In this document: in pieces, positions 1-8,493 of the stretch
Layout of the letters: each line of letters opens with the position of its first letter
How positions within the stretch are numbered: position 1 is the stretch's first letter
Origin: CAYOZN01 sp964408455
GTDB lineage: Bacteria; Planctomycetota; Phycisphaerae; UBA1845; UTPLA1
DNA: 64,000 nucleotides
Assembly (NCBI GenBank): GCA_964408455.1
Contig: CAYOZN010000004.1
Location: 124,001 to 188,000, forward strand
Direction of reading: 5' to 3'
The notes under the pieces: generated by a model
Databases searched by the model: none
What the model was told of the DNA's origin: nothing
What the model saw: only the letters and a program-made list of their open reading frames with translations
Program-made: the position numbers and the translations under genes

Positions 1-1008
1 CCCCAGGCTCGCCGCCTTGCCGTCTCCGATCGCGTCCGCTCGGGCGAATTCTTCGCGTTCGTCGAGATCGGCCGCGACGTCTTCGGCGACGATCTTTCCT
101 CGCCCGACGCCCAGGTGCGCTATTTCTCAAGTCACTCCGCCTATCGCGATTTGCCGCAGTGGATCCGCGGCGTGCTGACCGACGCCGTCACCGAATCGCG
201 CCTCGAGCGCTACCAGCTTGACCGCGACGCCGTCCGCCGCGCGCTCGCTCCCATCTCGGTCGAGCAGCTCGGCCTCGTGGAGAAGACGGAGGCCGGCGAA
301 ATCAAGGAAGCGCAGAAGGCCGACCCGGCCAGAACGTTTCTCGTGCCGTTCGCAGCGCTCATGCTGATGTGGATGCTGCTCATGGTCGCCACCCAGCCGC
401 TGCTGCACGGCGCTCTTGAAGAAAAGATGCAGCGCATCGCTGAAGTGATGCTCGGCTCGGCCCCGCCGTTCACCATCATGATGGGTAAGCTGATCGGCCA
501 CGTCCTGGTCGCTTTGACGCTGCTGGCCATTTACCTGGTGGGCGGCTTCATGGTGGCGGACCGTTACGGCTACGGCGATGCCCTCGATCCGACACTCGTG
601 GCCTGGTTCCTCGCCTATCTCACCATCGCCGTGTTCATGTTCGGTTCGCTGTTCCTGGCCGTCGGCGCATCCGTCAACGACATCAAGGAGGCACAAAGCC
701 TGCTCCTGCCGGTCATGTTCCCGATGATCATCCCGATGTTCTTCATCATCCCCATCATCAAGGACCCGTCCGGTGCCGTGGCGACGACTCTGTCGCTCAT
801 CCCCTTTACCGCCCCGCAGACGATGATCATGCGGCTGGCCATGGAAACGCCGGTGCCGCCGTGGCAGCCGGTCGCCTCGATCGCCGGGTGCATCGCCGCC
901 ACTCTTCTCTTCGTCTGGGCGGCCGGCCGCGTCTTCCGCGTCGGCCTGCTCATGCAGGGCCAGGCGCCAAAAATCGGCACGCTGATTCGCTGGGTGGTAC
1001 ATGGCTGA
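1..1008 (+). CDS. ABC-2 type transporter permease (NatB-like), 5'-truncated by window edge
   Basis: The frame is open from base 1, so the gene begins before the window; 335 codons are visible. The first ~110 codons are hydrophilic and resemble the extracytoplasmic domain of ABC-2 permeases of the NatB/ABC2_membrane_3 type. At least five hydrophobic segments follow (about 349-420, 484-560, 595-665, 700-765, 874-930), the usual topology for this family. Such permeases pair with an ATPase that would lie upstream, outside the window. The substrate cannot be told; NatAB-type Na+ efflux or drug export are known family roles. The next gene starts 192 bp downstream after two short repeats, so it is probably a separate transcript. 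Confidence 0.8.
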   Translation, partial: PQARRLAVSDRVRSGEFFAFVEIGRDVFGDDLSSPDAQVRYFSSHSAYRDLPQWIRGVLTDAVTESRLERYQLDRDAVRRALAPISVEQLGLVEKTEAGEIKEAQKADPARTFLVPFAALMLMWMLLMVATQPLLHGALEEKMQRIAEVMLGSAPPFTIMMGKLIGHVLVALTLLAIYLVGGFMVADRYGYGDALDPTLVAWFLAYLTIAVFMFGSLFLAVGASVNDIKEAQSLLLPVMFPMIIPMFFIIPIIKDPSGAVATTLSLIPFTAPQTMIMRLAMETPVPPWQPVASIAGCIAATLLFVWAAGRVFRVGLLMQGQAPKIGTLIRWVVHG

Positions 1009-1033
1009 TCCCCGACCGCGCCGCCCCATACCA

Positions 1034-1101
1034 ACCCGAAGCGCCAGCGAGGGCGTGCTGGCCATCCAGCTCGCGCATACCCGAAGCGCAAGCGAGGGCG
1101 T
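1034..1101. repeat. Two copies of a 23-bp interspersed repeat (CCGAAGCGCAAGCGAGGG type)
   Basis: Copies at 1034-1056 and 1079-1101 are identical except for one base (gcgcCagc versus gcgcAagc) and start 45 bp apart. The core ACCCGAAGCGCAAGCGAGGG resembles short intergenic repeats seen in many planctomycete genomes. It sits in the 192-bp gap between the permease and the glucose dehydrogenase. No open reading frame of interest crosses it. Confidence 0.75.
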
Positions 1102-1200
1102 TCCGGCGATTAATCCCGCGACTCGCCCGCCGCCACGCCCCTATCATCCCCGGTTGCCCCCGCGACGCGGCGTGACCGCTTCTTCAGCCGGATCGTTCAC

Positions 1201-2247
1201 ATGCAGGCATGGACCGTCATCCCCGGCAGGCAGGGCTCCGCCCGGATCAGCTCCATGCCCGAGCCGCCGGCGAGCGACGGCGCGATTCTGCTCGAAGCAT
1301 TGGCACTGGGCGTCTGCGGCACCGACCGCGAGATCGTTGGCGGCCTGTACGGCGCCGCGCCGCCCGGCGAAGATCGCCTCATCCTCGGCCACGAGTCGCT
1401 CGGCCGCGTGGTCGAAGCGCCGCCCGGCAGCGGTCTGGCGCCCGGCGATCTTGCCGTCGGCATCGTGCGCCGGCCCGATCCGGTGCCCTGCCGCAACTGC
1501 GCCGCCGGCGAATGGGACATGTGCCGCAACGGCCGCTTCACCGAACGCGGCATCAAGGAGCGTCACGGCTTCGGCTCGGAGCGGTTCCGACTGGAGCCCG
1601 AATTTACCATTCGCATCGATCCCGCCCTGGAGCACACCGGCGTCCTGCTCGAACCCGCCAGTGTCATCGCCAAGGCATGGGAGCACATCGATTACATCGG
1701 CGCCCGCGCCGTGTGGGCCCCGGAGCGCCTCCTGGTCACCGGGGCCGGGCCCATCGGCCTGCTGGCGGCCTTGATGGGCGTGCAGCGCGGACTCGAAACG
1801 CACGTACTCGACCGCGTGACCGACGGATTCAAGCCGCAACTCGTCGGCGATCTCGGCGCGACGTATCATTGCGGCACCATCGCCGAGGCGTGCAGCGGGG
1901 CCGACATCATCATCGAGTGTACCGGCGTCGGCCGCCTGGCGTTCGAGGCGATGCTGAATACCAGGCACGGCGGCATCGCCTGCCTCACCGGCATCTCCTC
2001 CGGCGGTCGCAGCATCCGCATCGACGCCGGCGAACTGAATCGCGAACTCGTGCTCGAGAATGACCTCGTCTTCGGAACCGTCAACGCCAATCGCCGCCAC
2101 TATCTTCAGGCCGCCGAGGCCCTGGCCAGGGCGGACCAGGACTGGCTCTCGCGGCTGATTACGCGCCGCGAACCGCTGTCGCGATGGGAATATGCGATAA
2201 ACAAATCGCCGCAGGATGTGAAGGCGATCATTGATTTCAAACGCTAA
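1201..2247 (+). CDS. Glucose 1-dehydrogenase (zinc-dependent MDR family)
   Basis: This 348-residue protein matches the archaeal/bacterial glucose dehydrogenase branch of medium-chain dehydrogenases, which oxidises beta-D-glucose to gluconolactone with NAD(P)+ in the cytoplasm. Seen in the sequence: LGVCGTDREI near residue 36 (catalytic zinc Cys), GHESLGRV near 63 (zinc-binding His-Glu), a cluster of three Cys (C101, C104, C112; PCRNC...DMC) like a structural zinc lobe, and the Rossmann motif GAGPIGLLA at about 181-189. The ATG at 1201 is chosen because it gives the usual family N-terminus. The GH15 gene starts 20 bp after its stop, so glucose released from trehalose or glucans could be oxidised directly by this enzyme. 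Confidence 0.87.
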   Translation: MQAWTVIPGRQGSARISSMPEPPASDGAILLEALALGVCGTDREIVGGLYGAAPPGEDRLILGHESLGRVVEAPPGSGLAPGDLAVGIVRRPDPVPCRNCAAGEWDMCRNGRFTERGIKERHGFGSERFRLEPEFTIRIDPALEHTGVLLEPASVIAKAWEHIDYIGARAVWAPERLLVTGAGPIGLLAALMGVQRGLETHVLDRVTDGFKPQLVGDLGATYHCGTIAEACSGADIIIECTGVGRLAFEAMLNTRHGGIACLTGISSGGRSIRIDAGELNRELVLENDLVFGTVNANRRHYLQAAEALARADQDWLSRLITRREPLSRWEYAINKSPQDVKAIIDFKR

Positions 2248-2267
2248 ACGCCAAAAGGCGGACCGAC

Positions 2268-4052
2268 GTGACGCGACCGATTGAAGACTATGCCATGATC
2301 GGCGACTGCCAGACCGCCGCCCTCATCGGGCGCGACGGTTCGGTGGACTGGCTGTGCTTTCCCCGTTTCGACAGCGGCGCCTGCTTCGCGGCGCTTCTGG
2401 GCAGCGAAAAGCACGGTCGCTGGCTGCTTGCGCCGCGCGGCGACGTTCGCCGCGTCCGCCGGCGATACCGCGAAGGCACGCTCGTCCTCGAGACCGACTT
2501 CCAGACCGACGTGGGCGAGATCACCATCATCGACTTCATGCCGCCGCGCGGCCGGGCGCCCGATCTGGTGCGCCGCGTCGTCGGCCGGCGCGGCCGCGTG
2601 CCCATGATGATGGAGCTCATCATCCGCTTCGATTACGGGGCCGTGGTGCCATGGGTCCGCCGCAAGGACCACGCCCTGCTCGCCGTTGCCGGCCCCGACA
2701 GCCTGCTCCTGCGCGGCGACGTGCCCACGCACGGCCACGACTATACCACGGTGGCCGAATTCGACGTCGCCGCCGGGGAAACCCGGGATTTTGTCCTGAC
2801 TTGGTTTCCTTCGCACGAGCCGCCGCCGCCGTCGCTCGACGTTGATGCCGATCTCGAGGACACCATCCGCTGGTGGCGAAGCTGGTCCTCCCGCTGCACC
2901 TACGATGGCCCCTGGCGCGATGCCGTCGTGCAATCGCTGGTCACGCTCAAGGCCCTCACCTATGCCCCGACCGGCGGCATCGTCGCCGCGCCGACCACGT
3001 CGCTGCCCGAGCAGCCGGGAGGGGAACGCAACTGGGACTATCGCTACTGCTGGCTGCGTGACGCCACGTTCACGCTCTTTGCCTTCATCAACAACGGCTA
3101 CACCGACGAGGCCTGCCACTGGCGAGACTGGCTGCTGCGATCGGTCGCCGGCGATCCGTCCAAGCTCAACATCATGTACGGTCTCGCCGGTGAACGGCGG
3201 CTGCCCGAGCTCGAGCTCGACTGGCTGCCCGGTTACGAAGGCAGCCGCCCGGTGCGAATCGGGAACGCCGCCTGCTCTCAATTTCAGCTCGACGTCTATG
3301 GCGAAGTCACCGATTTGCTCCACCAGGCCCGCCGCGCCGGTCTGCCGCCCGACGAAAACGCATGGCGCATGCAGCGCGCCATGCTTCAGTTCCTGGCGCA
3401 TGCCTGGCGCGAGCCGGACGAAGGCATCTGGGAAGTGCGCGGACCGCGGCGACACTTCACGCATTCAAAGATGATGGCATGGGTCGCCTTCGACCGAGCG
3501 GTCAAGGATGTCGAACAGTTCAAACTTGCGGGGGATGTCGAACGCTGGCGAATCTGCCGCGACGAAATTCACGCCGAGATCTGCGACAAGGGCTTCAACG
3601 AGAAGCTGGGATCATTCGTTCAGTACTTCGGCGGCGAGTCACTCGACGCGAGTCTGCTGATGATGCCGCTGGTCGGCTTCCTGCCGCCGGAGGACCCGCG
3701 CGTATCCGGCACCGTCGATGCCATACAGAAACACCTGTCCACCGATGGCTTTGTTCTGCGCTATCCGACGATGCCGCACGTCGACGGCCTTCCGCCGGGG
3801 GAGGGCGCATTTCTGATCTGCTCGTTCTGGCTGGCGGACAACCTGCTCCTCCAGAAGCGCGAAACGCAGGCGCGCGAGTTGTTCGAAAAGCTCCTGTCGC
3901 TGCGAAACGATGTCGGGTTGCTCTCGGAAGAATACGAACCCGTCGCCGGCCGCATGCTCGGCAATTTTCCCCAGGCCTACTCGCACGTGGGCATCATCAA
4001 CACCGCCAGCAATCTCTCCCGCAGGCTGGGCCCGGCATCCGAACGGAAATAA
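2268..4052 (+). CDS. Glycoside hydrolase family 15 protein (trehalase/glucoamylase-like)
   Basis: The 594-residue product has the hallmark N-terminus of bacterial GH15 trehalase-like proteins (IEDYAMIGDCQTAALIGRDG, then DWLCFPRFDS) and an (alpha/alpha)6-barrel core with NWDYRYCWLRDA at about 249-260. A Glu-rich motif GEGAFLICSFWL lies near the C-terminus, where the family places its catalytic base. Known members hydrolyse trehalose or alpha-glucans to glucose. There is no signal peptide, so it probably acts in the cytoplasm. The GTG start at 2268 has AAAAGGCGG about 7 nt upstream. It sits 20 bp behind the glucose dehydrogenase, which suggests co-transcription. Trehalase versus glucoamylase activity cannot be decided from sequence alone. 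Confidence 0.9.
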   Translation: MTRPIEDYAMIGDCQTAALIGRDGSVDWLCFPRFDSGACFAALLGSEKHGRWLLAPRGDVRRVRRRYREGTLVLETDFQTDVGEITIIDFMPPRGRAPDLVRRVVGRRGRVPMMMELIIRFDYGAVVPWVRRKDHALLAVAGPDSLLLRGDVPTHGHDYTTVAEFDVAAGETRDFVLTWFPSHEPPPPSLDVDADLEDTIRWWRSWSSRCTYDGPWRDAVVQSLVTLKALTYAPTGGIVAAPTTSLPEQPGGERNWDYRYCWLRDATFTLFAFINNGYTDEACHWRDWLLRSVAGDPSKLNIMYGLAGERRLPELELDWLPGYEGSRPVRIGNAACSQFQLDVYGEVTDLLHQARRAGLPPDENAWRMQRAMLQFLAHAWREPDEGIWEVRGPRRHFTHSKMMAWVAFDRAVKDVEQFKLAGDVERWRICRDEIHAEICDKGFNEKLGSFVQYFGGESLDASLLMMPLVGFLPPEDPRVSGTVDAIQKHLSTDGFVLRYPTMPHVDGLPPGEGAFLICSFWLADNLLLQKRETQARELFEKLLSLRNDVGLLSEEYEPVAGRMLGNFPQAYSHVGIINTASNLSRRLGPASERK

Positions 4053-4056
4053 TCAG

Positions 4057-4179
4057 GTGCCACTGCTGTGTCAGCCGAACGAAGAAGGAGGGTGCCACTG
4101 CTCTATGAGCAGTGTGGATGCCCTCGTAACCAAGCGAAGCGATGGAACCCAAACTTCACTGCTCACAGAGCAGTGGCAC
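4057..4179. repeat. Palindromic repeat family A (GTGCCACTGCTC...GAGCAGTG), three copies
   Basis: A degenerate copy starts at 4057, a good hairpin copy GTGCCACTGCTCTATGAGCAGTG lies at 4092-4114, and an inverted copy CACTGCTCACAGAGCAGTGGCAC lies at 4157-4179. The repeats fill the gap between the converging GH15 and folE genes, so they may act as a bidirectional terminator. This is inference; no U-tract is obvious. Confidence 0.85.
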
Positions 4180-4183
4180 ACCT

Positions 4184-4777
4184 TTACTTATGCAGAAGTC
4201 CCATTGCCTCCATCCGCGTCGACGGATTCGATGCGCATACACCGCGAATCGCACTGGTCACCATCACGCTGCCCGGCTTCTTCACGCCGCGGCAGGTCAT
4301 GCAGGTATGCACCGCCTCGATGACCACGGCCGCTCCCTGGGCATCCAGCTCCTGCATAATGGCGTCGGCAAGCTGTGTCGTCAGCCGCTCCTGAACCTGT
4401 GGCCGCAGGGCAAAGGCATCGACGACGCGGGCGAGCTTGGACAGGCCGACCACTTTGCCATCGGGGATGTAGGCGATGTGGGCCTTGCCTTCGAAGGGCA
4501 TGAGATGGTGCTCGCACATCGAGTTGAACGGCACGTCGCGCAGGACGACCATCTCGTCGTATTTTTCGGTAAAAAACGTGCGAAGCTGGGCCCGCGGGTC
4601 CATGTGCAGCCCGCGAAACAACTCTTCGTACATCCGCGCCACCCGTCGCGGCGTCTCGCGAAGTCCCTCACGATCGGGATCCTCTCCGACCGCGATCAGA
4701 ATCTCGCGCACGGCGCGGGCAATCCGCTCGAGATCAACCGGCCGCTGCGATGTCAAACCTGTGTCACCAGATGCCAT
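4184..4777 (-). CDS. folE: GTP cyclohydrolase I
   Basis: FolE converts GTP to 7,8-dihydroneopterin triphosphate, the first step of tetrahydrofolate synthesis (also used for queuosine and biopterin). The 197-residue product has the type I signature: SMCEHHLMPF at about 86-95, with zinc ligands C88 and H91, and VHTCMTCRG with C159. GVKKPGSVMVTSA follows. Length fits the family. The ATG at 4777 has GGAG nine bases upstream. It stands alone among unrelated genes. It ends five bases from a palindromic repeat copy, which could stop transcription. No frameshift or missing ligand is visible. Confidence 0.97.
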   Translation of the reverse strand: MASGDTGLTSQRPVDLERIARAVREILIAVGEDPDREGLRETPRRVARMYEELFRGLHMDPRAQLRTFFTEKYDEMVVLRDVPFNSMCEHHLMPFEGKAHIAYIPDGKVVGLSKLARVVDAFALRPQVQERLTTQLADAIMQELDAQGAAVVIEAVHTCMTCRGVKKPGSVMVTSAIRGVCASNPSTRMEAMGLLHK

Positions 4778-4823
4778 GTGAACGCTCCGCCATTTCCCCG
4801 ACCGCCGCTCCCAAACCTCTCCA

Positions 4824-4873
4824 TCCCTTACCCCTTACCCCTTACCCCTTGCCCCTTACCCCTTACCCCTTCC
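4824..4873. repeat. Tandem heptamer tract, about seven copies of CCCTTAC
   Basis: The short gap between folE and the upstream zinc-ribbon gene carries a run of CCCTTAC units, with one CCCTTGC variant. It lies outside coding sequence. Similar heptamer-like tracts occur at 6546-6590 and, with a different unit, at 55341-55390. Confidence 0.8.
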
Positions 4874-5328
4874 TATTGGTATTTCTCCGACGTCGCCAGA
4901 TCGAACCCCTCGTGGTCCGGATTATAGGCTGCGCCGCGATACTCCGCGCGACACCGGTAGCACACCGTCACCTTGCCGACGAAGAGAAACAGTATCGCGT
5001 CGACGACCACCAGCGCGGCCAGGGTGCCGAAGGTCGCAAGAATGTTCTCGTAATAGTAAAACGCCGTCGCCGCCAGCCCGAACCCCACCACCAGCGCCAG
5101 CCCCAGCCGCTGCGGAAAGTCCCTGCGCACGAAGAATTCCCGCCCCGGGCAGGCGGCGCAGCGAACCACTTTGCGCTCGTTCGCCAGTTCCGCCGGCACG
5201 TCCAGCGCGATCTCTTCGCCGCATGCCGGGCAGCGCACCTCGACCCGCCCCGCGCTGGCCACATCGGTGCGGATCGGCGTCCGGCAGGGCGCCTTCGGAC
5301 ATCGATGTTGAATGCTCACCGCATTCAT
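4873..5328 (-). CDS. Zinc-ribbon membrane protein of unknown function
   Basis: I do not recognise a named family. The 151-residue product has an N-terminal cysteine-rich part: HRCPKAPC, then RCPACG, then RCAACPG, which suggests a metal-binding ribbon. Two hydrophobic helices follow (about residues 73-92 and 97-116 from this start), then a short Cys pair (VCYRC) and a polar tail. An ATG 28 codons further upstream (5412) is in frame, but that extension reads into a repetitive tract. The ATG at 5326-5328 is preferred because GGAGG lies about 12 nt upstream. Cytoplasmic or membrane-anchored metal-dependent binding is the most that can be inferred. Confidence 0.7.
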   Translation of the reverse strand: MNAVSIQHRCPKAPCRTPIRTDVASAGRVEVRCPACGEEIALDVPAELANERKVVRCAACPGREFFVRRDFPQRLGLALVVGFGLAATAFYYYENILATFGTLAALVVVDAILFLFVGKVTVCYRCRAEYRGAAYNPDHEGFDLATSEKYQ

Positions 5329-5404
5329 GGCATGCCCGCCCTCCGATGGCGCATCCAAGTGCGTAACATCGACTTTGTCGGCGCCGGCGCGATCCAACAT
5401 GGAA

Positions 5405-5527
5405 CTCTGCATTCAGCGTTCAGCATTATGGAAAAAACTTCAGATGTTTAGGAACCAGGATCGGGAATGAAGACTTTGTTTTGTGTTAATTCTGCATTCC
5501 GCATTCTGCATTCTGCATTCAGCATTA
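5405..5527. repeat. AT-richer interspersed repeats (GCATTCTGCATTCAGCATT units)
   Basis: Units of the form gcattcTgcattcagcatt occur at about 5409-5428 and as a longer run at about 5493-5526, flanking a short AT-rich stretch. A shorter relative (gaattcagcattcac) is near 8463. They contrast with the surrounding GC-rich DNA and lie between two minus-strand genes. Their origin is unknown. Confidence 0.65.
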
Positions 5528-6325
5528 CACCGTCAGCCCCTCCGTCCGCATCAGATACTGCGCCGCCCCCTCGCCGATCACCACCAGCAGCATGGATAAA
5601 TAATAGAGCGCCGTGGCCGACTGCGTCGCCCGCCGCTTCACGCAGTCCCACACCATCCAGGCGAAGACGCCGGCCGCGACGATGCCGACGCCGATCCGCA
5701 CCAAGAGGGCCAGCCAGAAGTAAAGCGGGCTGTCCTGCGGCGTAAAACCATCCGCCCACACCGGCCACGAGGCCGCCAGCACCCACAGCCCGCGCGCGAC
5801 GATCACTCCCACGTATATTCGCGTAAGCCAGCGCAGGGGATCGATCGGCATGCCCGTGTCCGTCAGGTAGCGATGCCCGAGCAGCATGGCCGCCGTGGCC
5901 GTACCGAGAAGGGCGGCCGCCAGCGTCGTGCTGATCGCCGCCGCCGCCGCCGGCCACACCCCGGTCTCTCCGCCGGGCGGCCGCGCGTCTAGTGCCATAC
6001 TGATGGCAGCCACCAGGCACGCGGCGCCTGCCAACGCCGGCCAGAGCCGCTGCGAGTTGCGGATGGAATCAAACTGCGCCGCGTTGACGAACAGCCAGAC
6101 GATGCCCATCGCCGCCCCGGCGGCCAGCCCGAGCATGCCGGCGTCGCCCCGCGTCAAACCCGCGGCCCCTGCCTCGCGAAAAAGCAGGGCGCCGGCGAGC
6201 ACCGCGATCGATGTGGACACGATGGCCAGCAGCCGCAGGTAACGCGGCCCGCTGCGGCGAATGTCGGACGCGGCGATCGCCAGAAAACAGCCGGCGGCGT
6301 ATTGAGCGAGAAAGGCTGGGAACAT
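5525..6325 (-). CDS. Polytopic integral membrane protein, unknown function
   Basis: The 266-residue product is almost entirely hydrophobic, with about eight predicted membrane spans and short loops. The first residues (MFPAFLAQYAAG) lead straight into a helix. I see no catalytic motif and do not assign a family. The frame stays open upstream to 6535, but that extension is made of palindromic repeats. The ATG at 6323-6325, preceded by CCGGAGC at a spacing of about 6, is therefore the better start. The gene ends inside the AT-rich repeat tract. Cellular location: cytoplasmic membrane. Confidence 0.72.
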   Translation of the reverse strand: MFPAFLAQYAAGCFLAIAASDIRRSGPRYLRLLAIVSTSIAVLAGALLFREAGAAGLTRGDAGMLGLAAGAAMGIVWLFVNAAQFDSIRNSQRLWPALAGAACLVAAISMALDARPPGGETGVWPAAAAAISTTLAAALLGTATAAMLLGHRYLTDTGMPIDPLRWLTRIYVGVIVARGLWVLAASWPVWADGFTPQDSPLYFWLALLVRIGVGIVAAGVFAWMVWDCVKRRATQSATALYYLSMLLVVIGEGAAQYLMRTEGLTV

Positions 6326-6357
6326 CGGGCTCCGGAAGATTGAGCGGCTATCCGTCG

Positions 6358-6535
6358 TGTGCCACTGCTTCAGGCTGTGAGACGGCTCGGGTGCCACTGC
6401 TCTGTGAGTCGTGGGGGCATGCGAACGTCGCACCACCTCTCGGGTGCCACTGCTCTGTGGGCAGTGAGGGATGGCAGGGATCCACTCACTCTGGTCGGCC
6501 GCGAGGGCTTCGCACTGCTGCCACCGCAGTGGCAC
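6358..6535. repeat. Palindromic repeat family A cluster (four or more degenerate copies)
   Basis: Copies of GTGCCACTGCTYTGTGNGCAGTG begin at about 6358, 6401 and 6441, with an inverted copy GCACTGCTGCCACCGCAGTGGCAC near 6509-6535. They fill the gap between ilvE and the downstream membrane gene. The copies are diverged from one another, unlike those at 15285-15425. Confidence 0.8.
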
Positions 6536-6545
6536 CCGAGCAGCC

Positions 6546-6590
6546 CCCTTAACCCTTTCCCCTTACCCCCTTACCGCTAACCCCTTCCCC
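6546..6590. repeat. Heptamer-like CCCTTAC/CCCTTAA tract at the 3' end of ilvE
   Basis: Degenerate units (cccttaa, cccttac, cgctaac) run across the end of ilvE. The last residues of the protein (KGLAVRG) and its stop codon at 6563-6565 lie inside this tract, so the repeat has shaped the C-terminus. Confidence 0.65.
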
Positions 6591-7489
6591 CCAAACATCT
6601 CGCCCCCGCCCTTGATGTGCTCGCGGAAATCTGCAATCAGCTGCTTCGTGATCGGCCCCGGCCGGCCATCCCCGACTGCCCGCTTGTCGATCTCCCGCAC
6701 CGGGCACACCTCCGCACCCGTCCCGGTAATGAACATCTCCTCGCAGAAATACAGGTCCTGCCGCGTCAGCGTCGCCTCCTCGGCGGGGATGCCGCGCTTC
6801 CTGGCGAACTCCAGGATCAGCCGCCGCGTCACGCCGTCCAGCAGGCCGCAGTGCGCCGCCGGCGTCCGCAGGATGCCGCGCTGCACGATGAACAGGTTGT
6901 CGCCGGTGCACTCGGCCACGTAACCCTCGTGGTTGAGCATGACCGCCTCGAGGCAGCCGGCGTCGATCGCCTCCAGCTTGGCGAGGATGTTGTTCAGATA
7001 GTTCAGGCTCTTGATCCGCGGCGACATGGCGTTCGGATGGTTTCGGGTGGTCGCCGCCGTCACGATCTTCATGCCCTTCTCGTACATCTCGTCGTCGTAC
7101 ATCTGGATGGTGCTGACGATGATGAACACCTGCGGCGCCATGGTGCGGAACGGGTGGATGCCCAGGGTGCCAACACCCCGGCACGCCACCAGCCGCACGT
7201 AGCCGTTGTCGATGCCGTTGGCCTTGCGTGCCTGTTCGATCGCATCGATGATCTGCTGCCTCGTAAACGGAATCTCCAGCCGGATGGCCTTCAGGCTGTC
7301 GTAAAAACGGTCCATGTGGGCCGTGCCTTCAAAGACCCGACCGCCGTATATACGAATGCCTTCGAATACGCCGTCGCCATAGAGCAGGCCGTGGCTGAAC
7401 ACGTTCACGTTCGCCTCGGCCACCGGCACCAGGCGACCATCGAGCCACACCTTCAGGTTCGGATTGGGCGTGTAGTCCTGTACGGCCAT
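6563..7489 (-). CDS. ilvE: Branched-chain amino acid aminotransferase
   Basis: IlvE is a fold-type IV PLP enzyme that transaminates 2-oxo acids to Leu, Ile and Val with glutamate. In the 308-residue product, GLLYGDGVFEGIR (about 34-46) is the family N-terminal signature, K160 in RIKSLNYLNN is the expected PLP lysine, and GYVAECTGDNLF contains the conserved Glu. The start at 7489 is chosen because GGAGAAGTGAAC lies directly upstream; a codon 13 residues earlier lacks such a site. The final ~8 codons run into a heptamer repeat and are probably dispensable. D-amino acid transaminase is a related alternative, but the motifs favour IlvE. Confidence 0.93.
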   Translation of the reverse strand: MAVQDYTPNPNLKVWLDGRLVPVAEANVNVFSHGLLYGDGVFEGIRIYGGRVFEGTAHMDRFYDSLKAIRLEIPFTRQQIIDAIEQARKANGIDNGYVRLVACRGVGTLGIHPFRTMAPQVFIIVSTIQMYDDEMYEKGMKIVTAATTRNHPNAMSPRIKSLNYLNNILAKLEAIDAGCLEAVMLNHEGYVAECTGDNLFIVQRGILRTPAAHCGLLDGVTRRLILEFARKRGIPAEEATLTRQDLYFCEEMFITGTGAEVCPVREIDKRAVGDGRPGPITKQLIADFREHIKGGGEMFGGKGLAVRG

Positions 7490-7598
7490 GTTCACTTCTC
7501 CCCGGCGCCGCGTCTCCCACGCGCGCAAACGATTGCACCAAACGACCGGCCGCCGGCGAAGCTCGTCGCGGTTCGAATCGGCGCCAGTGCCTCGAATC

Positions 7599-8423
7599 TC
7601 ATTCTACACGACCATCCACCAGATGCACCACACGATCGGCCTCCGTCGCCAGCTCGCGATCGTGCGTCACCATGACGACCGTCTGTCCACCGCGGTTCAG
7701 CTCGCGGAGCAGCTCGAATATCGCGCGTCCCGTGCGCCCGTCGAGATTTCCCGTCGGCTCGTCCGCGAACAGAATTGCGGGGCTGTTGATCAGCGCCCGC
7801 GCGATCGCTACACGCTGGCGTTCGCCGCCCGAAAGCTCATTGGGCCGGTGCTTCAGGCGGCTGGCCAGCCCGACCCGCGTCAGCAGTTCCACCGCCCGCG
7901 CCTCCGCCTGTGCACGGTCCGACAGCCAGCCGCCGATCGCCCGCCCCACCATCTGCGGCAGCATGACGTTCTCAAGCACGTCGAACTCGGGCAGCAGGTG
8001 ATAAAACTGAAACACAAAACCGAAGTAACGGTTGCGCAGATCATTGCGCCGGATTTCGATCAGCCGCAGATGCGGCGCCGACGGTCGCGCGGCGGCCGTC
8101 CGCGCGATCGGCCCGCGGGCGTTGCCCGATGCCGCATGTTCCGCCGAGAGCTCCGCGGCCTGCACAAAGGTTCCATCGCGGCCGACCGGCAGGCGCCGCT
8201 GCCCCTCGGGCTCGAACAGATCGTCGCCGCGAAAATACACCTGGCCGCGCTGCGGTACATCCAGCCCGCTCACGACATGCAGCAAAGTGCTCTTGCCGCT
8301 GCCGCTCGCGCCGGTAATGGATACAAACTCCCGCTCCGCGATGCGCAGATCCACGCCCCGCAGCACCGGCAGCGCCGTTCGCCCGAGGATGTAGCTCTTG
8401 TGAATATTCTCGGCTCTCAGCAT
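7599..8423 (-). CDS. lolD: ABC transporter ATP-binding protein, LolD type, with internal insertion
   Basis: LolD powers release of outer-membrane lipoproteins from the inner membrane together with LolC/E. Walker A GASGSGKS is at 38-45, the Q-loop Gln at 139 (FVFQF), signature LSGGE at 197-201, Walker B ILFADE at 217-222 and switch His at 254. Between GDDLF (66-70) and the NDLRNRYFGFVFQF block there are about 45 more residues than usual for LolD, rich in Ala/Arg, so the protein is 274 rather than ~230 residues. The partner permease gene lies 70 bp upstream on the same strand, so the two probably form an operon. MacB-type ATPases are close relatives. Confidence 0.88.
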   Translation of the reverse strand: MLRAENIHKSYILGRTALPVLRGVDLRIAEREFVSITGASGSGKSTLLHVVSGLDVPQRGQVYFRGDDLFEPEGQRRLPVGRDGTFVQAAELSAEHAASGNARGPIARTAAARPSAPHLRLIEIRRNDLRNRYFGFVFQFYHLLPEFDVLENVMLPQMVGRAIGGWLSDRAQAEARAVELLTRVGLASRLKHRPNELSGGERQRVAIARALINSPAILFADEPTGNLDGRTGRAIFELLRELNRGGQTVVMVTHDRELATEADRVVHLVDGRVE

Positions 8424-8493
8424 AGACCTTCCGCCGCGCTCGGTTCCCTCTCCATTCTTCCGAATTCAGCATTCACTGATCGTTATTCACTCG

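Noticed and set aside
4824..4873. Telomere-like CCCTTAC run considered as a chromosome end
   Set aside because: It is short, lies between two ordinary genes, and the sequence continues with normal genes on both sides.
6326..6535. N-terminal extension of the membrane protein gene at 5525
   Set aside because: The extra codons are made of repeat copies and a good ribosome site lies at the later ATG (6325).
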